DNA of 64,000 bases from Sorangium cellulosum So ce56 (GTDB lineage: Bacteria; Myxococcota_A; Polyangia; Polyangiales; Polyangiaceae). Location of the stretch: the NCBI RefSeq assembly GCF_000067165.1, contig NC_010162.1:4856501-4920500 (forward strand). Reading direction: 5' to 3'. The notes beneath the pieces are model-generated. The model was given only the letters and a program-made list of their open reading frames with translations. It had not been told where the DNA came from and ran no database searches. Positions 62,855 through 64,000 of the stretch are shown here, piece after piece. The position numbers and the translations under genes were made by a program. How positions within the stretch are numbered: position 1 is the first letter of the stretch; each line of letters opens with the position of its first letter.

Positions 62855-64000
62855 ATGTCTCGTCCCTGCATCGCGGCCCCCGGCCGCCTCGTTTCCCTCG
62901 GCTGCCGCCACATCTCCCTCGGGATCGCGCTGGCCGCGCTGCTCGCGCCCCGCCAGGCCCCGGCGCGCGGCGCGCCGGCCGGCGGCGGGCCAGCGCCGTC
63001 CGCGCGCCCCGAGGCGCCCTCGCTCGTCACCGAGGCCGAGCGGACCGGCTTCCGGCGCACCGGCCGTTATGCCGAGGTCGAGCGGCTATGCCGCGACTTC
63101 GAGCAGGCCTATCCGGGCCGCGCCCGGTGCATCCGTTTCGGCACGACGCCCGAGGGCAGGCCCATGCTCGCGCTCGCCGCCTCCGACGACGGCACGCTCG
63201 ACCCCGCGGCGGCGCGGGCGAAGCGGCGCCCGGTGATCCTGTTCCAGGGCGGCATCCACGCCGGCGAGATCGACGGCAAGGACGGCGGCTTCTGGGCGCT
63301 CCGCGAGCTGCTCGACGGGGCGATGGCGCCCGGCGCCCTCGCGGCGGCGACGGCGGTGTTCGTGCCGGTGTTCAACGTCGACGGCCACGAGCGGTTCCGT
63401 CGAAACCAGCGACCCAACCAGCGCGGCCCCGAGGAGATGGGCTTCCGCGCCACCGCGCAGAACCTCAACCTGAACCGCGATACCATGAAGGCCGAGGCGC
63501 CCGAGATGCGGGCGATGCTGGCGCTCCTCGACGCCTGGGATCCGGTGGTCCAGGTCGACCTGCACACGACCGACGGCGCGAAGTTCCAGCACGACATCGC
63601 GGTGGTCGTGGAGCCCTCGGCGCCTCACCCCGGCGGGCTCGACGCCGTGGCGCGCGCCCTCTCGGGGGAGCTCCAGGCGCGCCTCTCGGCGCTCGGTCAC
63701 CTGCCGCTCCCGTTCTACCCGGCCTTCCGCGAGGACGACGACCCCTCGTCGGGGATCTCCACCGAGCCGGGGCCGCCGCGCTTCTCGCAGTCCTATGCCG
63801 CTGCCCGCAACCGCATCGGCGTGCTCGTCGAGACGCACAGCTGGGCCACCCACGCCGAGCGCGTGCGCGCGGTCCACGACCTCCTCGCGGCGCTCTTCGA
63901 GCGCATCTCCTCGGGCGCGGGCGCCCTCCGCGCCGCGGCCGAACGCGCGGACGCCGCGAGCGCGCGCCTCGCCGGCGTCCCCTTCGCCCTCACGCACCGC
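62855..64000 (+). CDS. M14-family zinc carboxypeptidase, N-terminal part (cut by window end)
   Basis: From ATG 62855 there are 382 residues to the window end and no stop. A signal-like N-terminus (ISLGIALAALLAPRQAPARG) precedes the M14 domain. That domain has GGIHAGEIDG (zinc ligands His and Glu, HxxE), FVPVFNVDGHERF with the Arg/Asn substrate-binding area around NLNRDTMKAEAPEM, WDPVVQVDLHTTDG (third zinc ligand His) and RIGVLVETHSW (catalytic Glu). It probably cleaves C-terminal residues from peptides in the periplasm or outside the cell. The start has no good ribosome site, and the frame is open upstream into the RHS fragment. The C-terminus lies outside the window. Confidence 0.85.
   Translation, partial: MSRPCIAAPGRLVSLGCRHISLGIALAALLAPRQAPARGAPAGGGPAPSARPEAPSLVTEAERTGFRRTGRYAEVERLCRDFEQAYPGRARCIRFGTTPEGRPMLALAASDDGTLDPAAARAKRRPVILFQGGIHAGEIDGKDGGFWALRELLDGAMAPGALAAATAVFVPVFNVDGHERFRRNQRPNQRGPEEMGFRATAQNLNLNRDTMKAEAPEMRAMLALLDAWDPVVQVDLHTTDGAKFQHDIAVVVEPSAPHPGGLDAVARALSGELQARLSALGHLPLPFYPAFREDDDPSSGISTEPGPPRFSQSYAAARNRIGVLVETHSWATHAERVRAVHDLLAALFERISSGAGALRAAAERADAASARLAGVPFALTHR

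Noticed and set aside
62319..63236. Plus-strand frame of 305 codons overlapping the RHS fragment and the M14 gene
   Set aside because: It crosses two coding regions out of frame and its translation is Arg/Ser/Ala-rich.

Overview
This window looks like a myxobacterial chromosome, most like Sorangium/Polyangiales. That is inferred from very high GC with strong G/C preference at third codon positions, eukaryote-like Ser/Thr kinases, giant kinase-ATPase fusions, several ECF sigma factors, an AgmX/PglI-type lipoprotein and many low-complexity Pro/Ala-rich linkers. The species cannot be named from the sequence alone. I see no rRNA, tRNA or CRISPR.

Layout. 1-1.8 kb: an IS91-type transposase remnant abuts an NrsF-like anti-sigma gene and its ECF sigma factor. 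2-4.5 kb: a secreted-looking lectin/cysteine-peptidase-like/FG-GAP repeat protein with 150-bp tandem repeats, then a small unknown protein. 5.1-12.7 kb: MprF, a GMC oxidoreductase, and divergently a small conserved protein plus NirB and NirD (assimilatory nitrite reduction). 12.9-17.1 kb: a Ser/Thr kinase with a duplicated C-terminal sensor-like module, then a front-end fatty acid desaturase overlapping an alpha/beta hydrolase.

17.1-31.6 kb: two giant signalling proteins (kinase-AAA-TPR, and kinase-AAA-TPR-GAF-PAS-GAF-histidine kinase) flank an ECF sigma gene and a rearranged zone. That zone holds a twice-deleted copy of the 12.9-kb kinase gene and scattered pieces of a Cys-rich secreted-protein gene. 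31.6-34.2 kb: an unusual sigma-region-2/anti-sigma-like fusion overlapping an outer-membrane-like hypothetical gene, then an unknown gene. 34.4-37.4 kb: two RsbR-like PAS-STAS stressosome proteins, the first frameshifted. 37.5-44.1 kb: an AgmX/PglI-domain lipoprotein, an Fpg/Nei glycosylase, a P460-type cytochrome lipoprotein and a large hybrid histidine kinase. 44.1-49.4 kb: AI-2E transporter-family protein, PNPOx-like stress protein, paired zinc-ribbon membrane proteins and an alpha/beta hydrolase.

49.8-52.8 kb: a Cys-rich exported protein, two tandem paralogous membrane-anchored proteins and an extensin-like/M15 peptidase. 52.8-53.3 kb: a 42-bp tandem repeat array of double palindromes that fills the divergent intergenic space. 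53.3-62.7 kb: a frameshifted conserved gene, a 2238-residue SpvB/FG-GAP/RHS lipoprotein with a deaminase-like toxin tip, its SUKH-family immunity gene, and a displaced RHS-core fragment. That fragment is joined in frame to the last gene, an M14 zinc carboxypeptidase cut by the window end.

The most striking locus is the polymorphic-toxin cassette at 54.2-62.7 kb. The toxin tip and immunity gene are visibly less G/C-rich than the RHS core, and a nearly identical orphan core fragment lies downstream, as expected for tip exchange by recombination.
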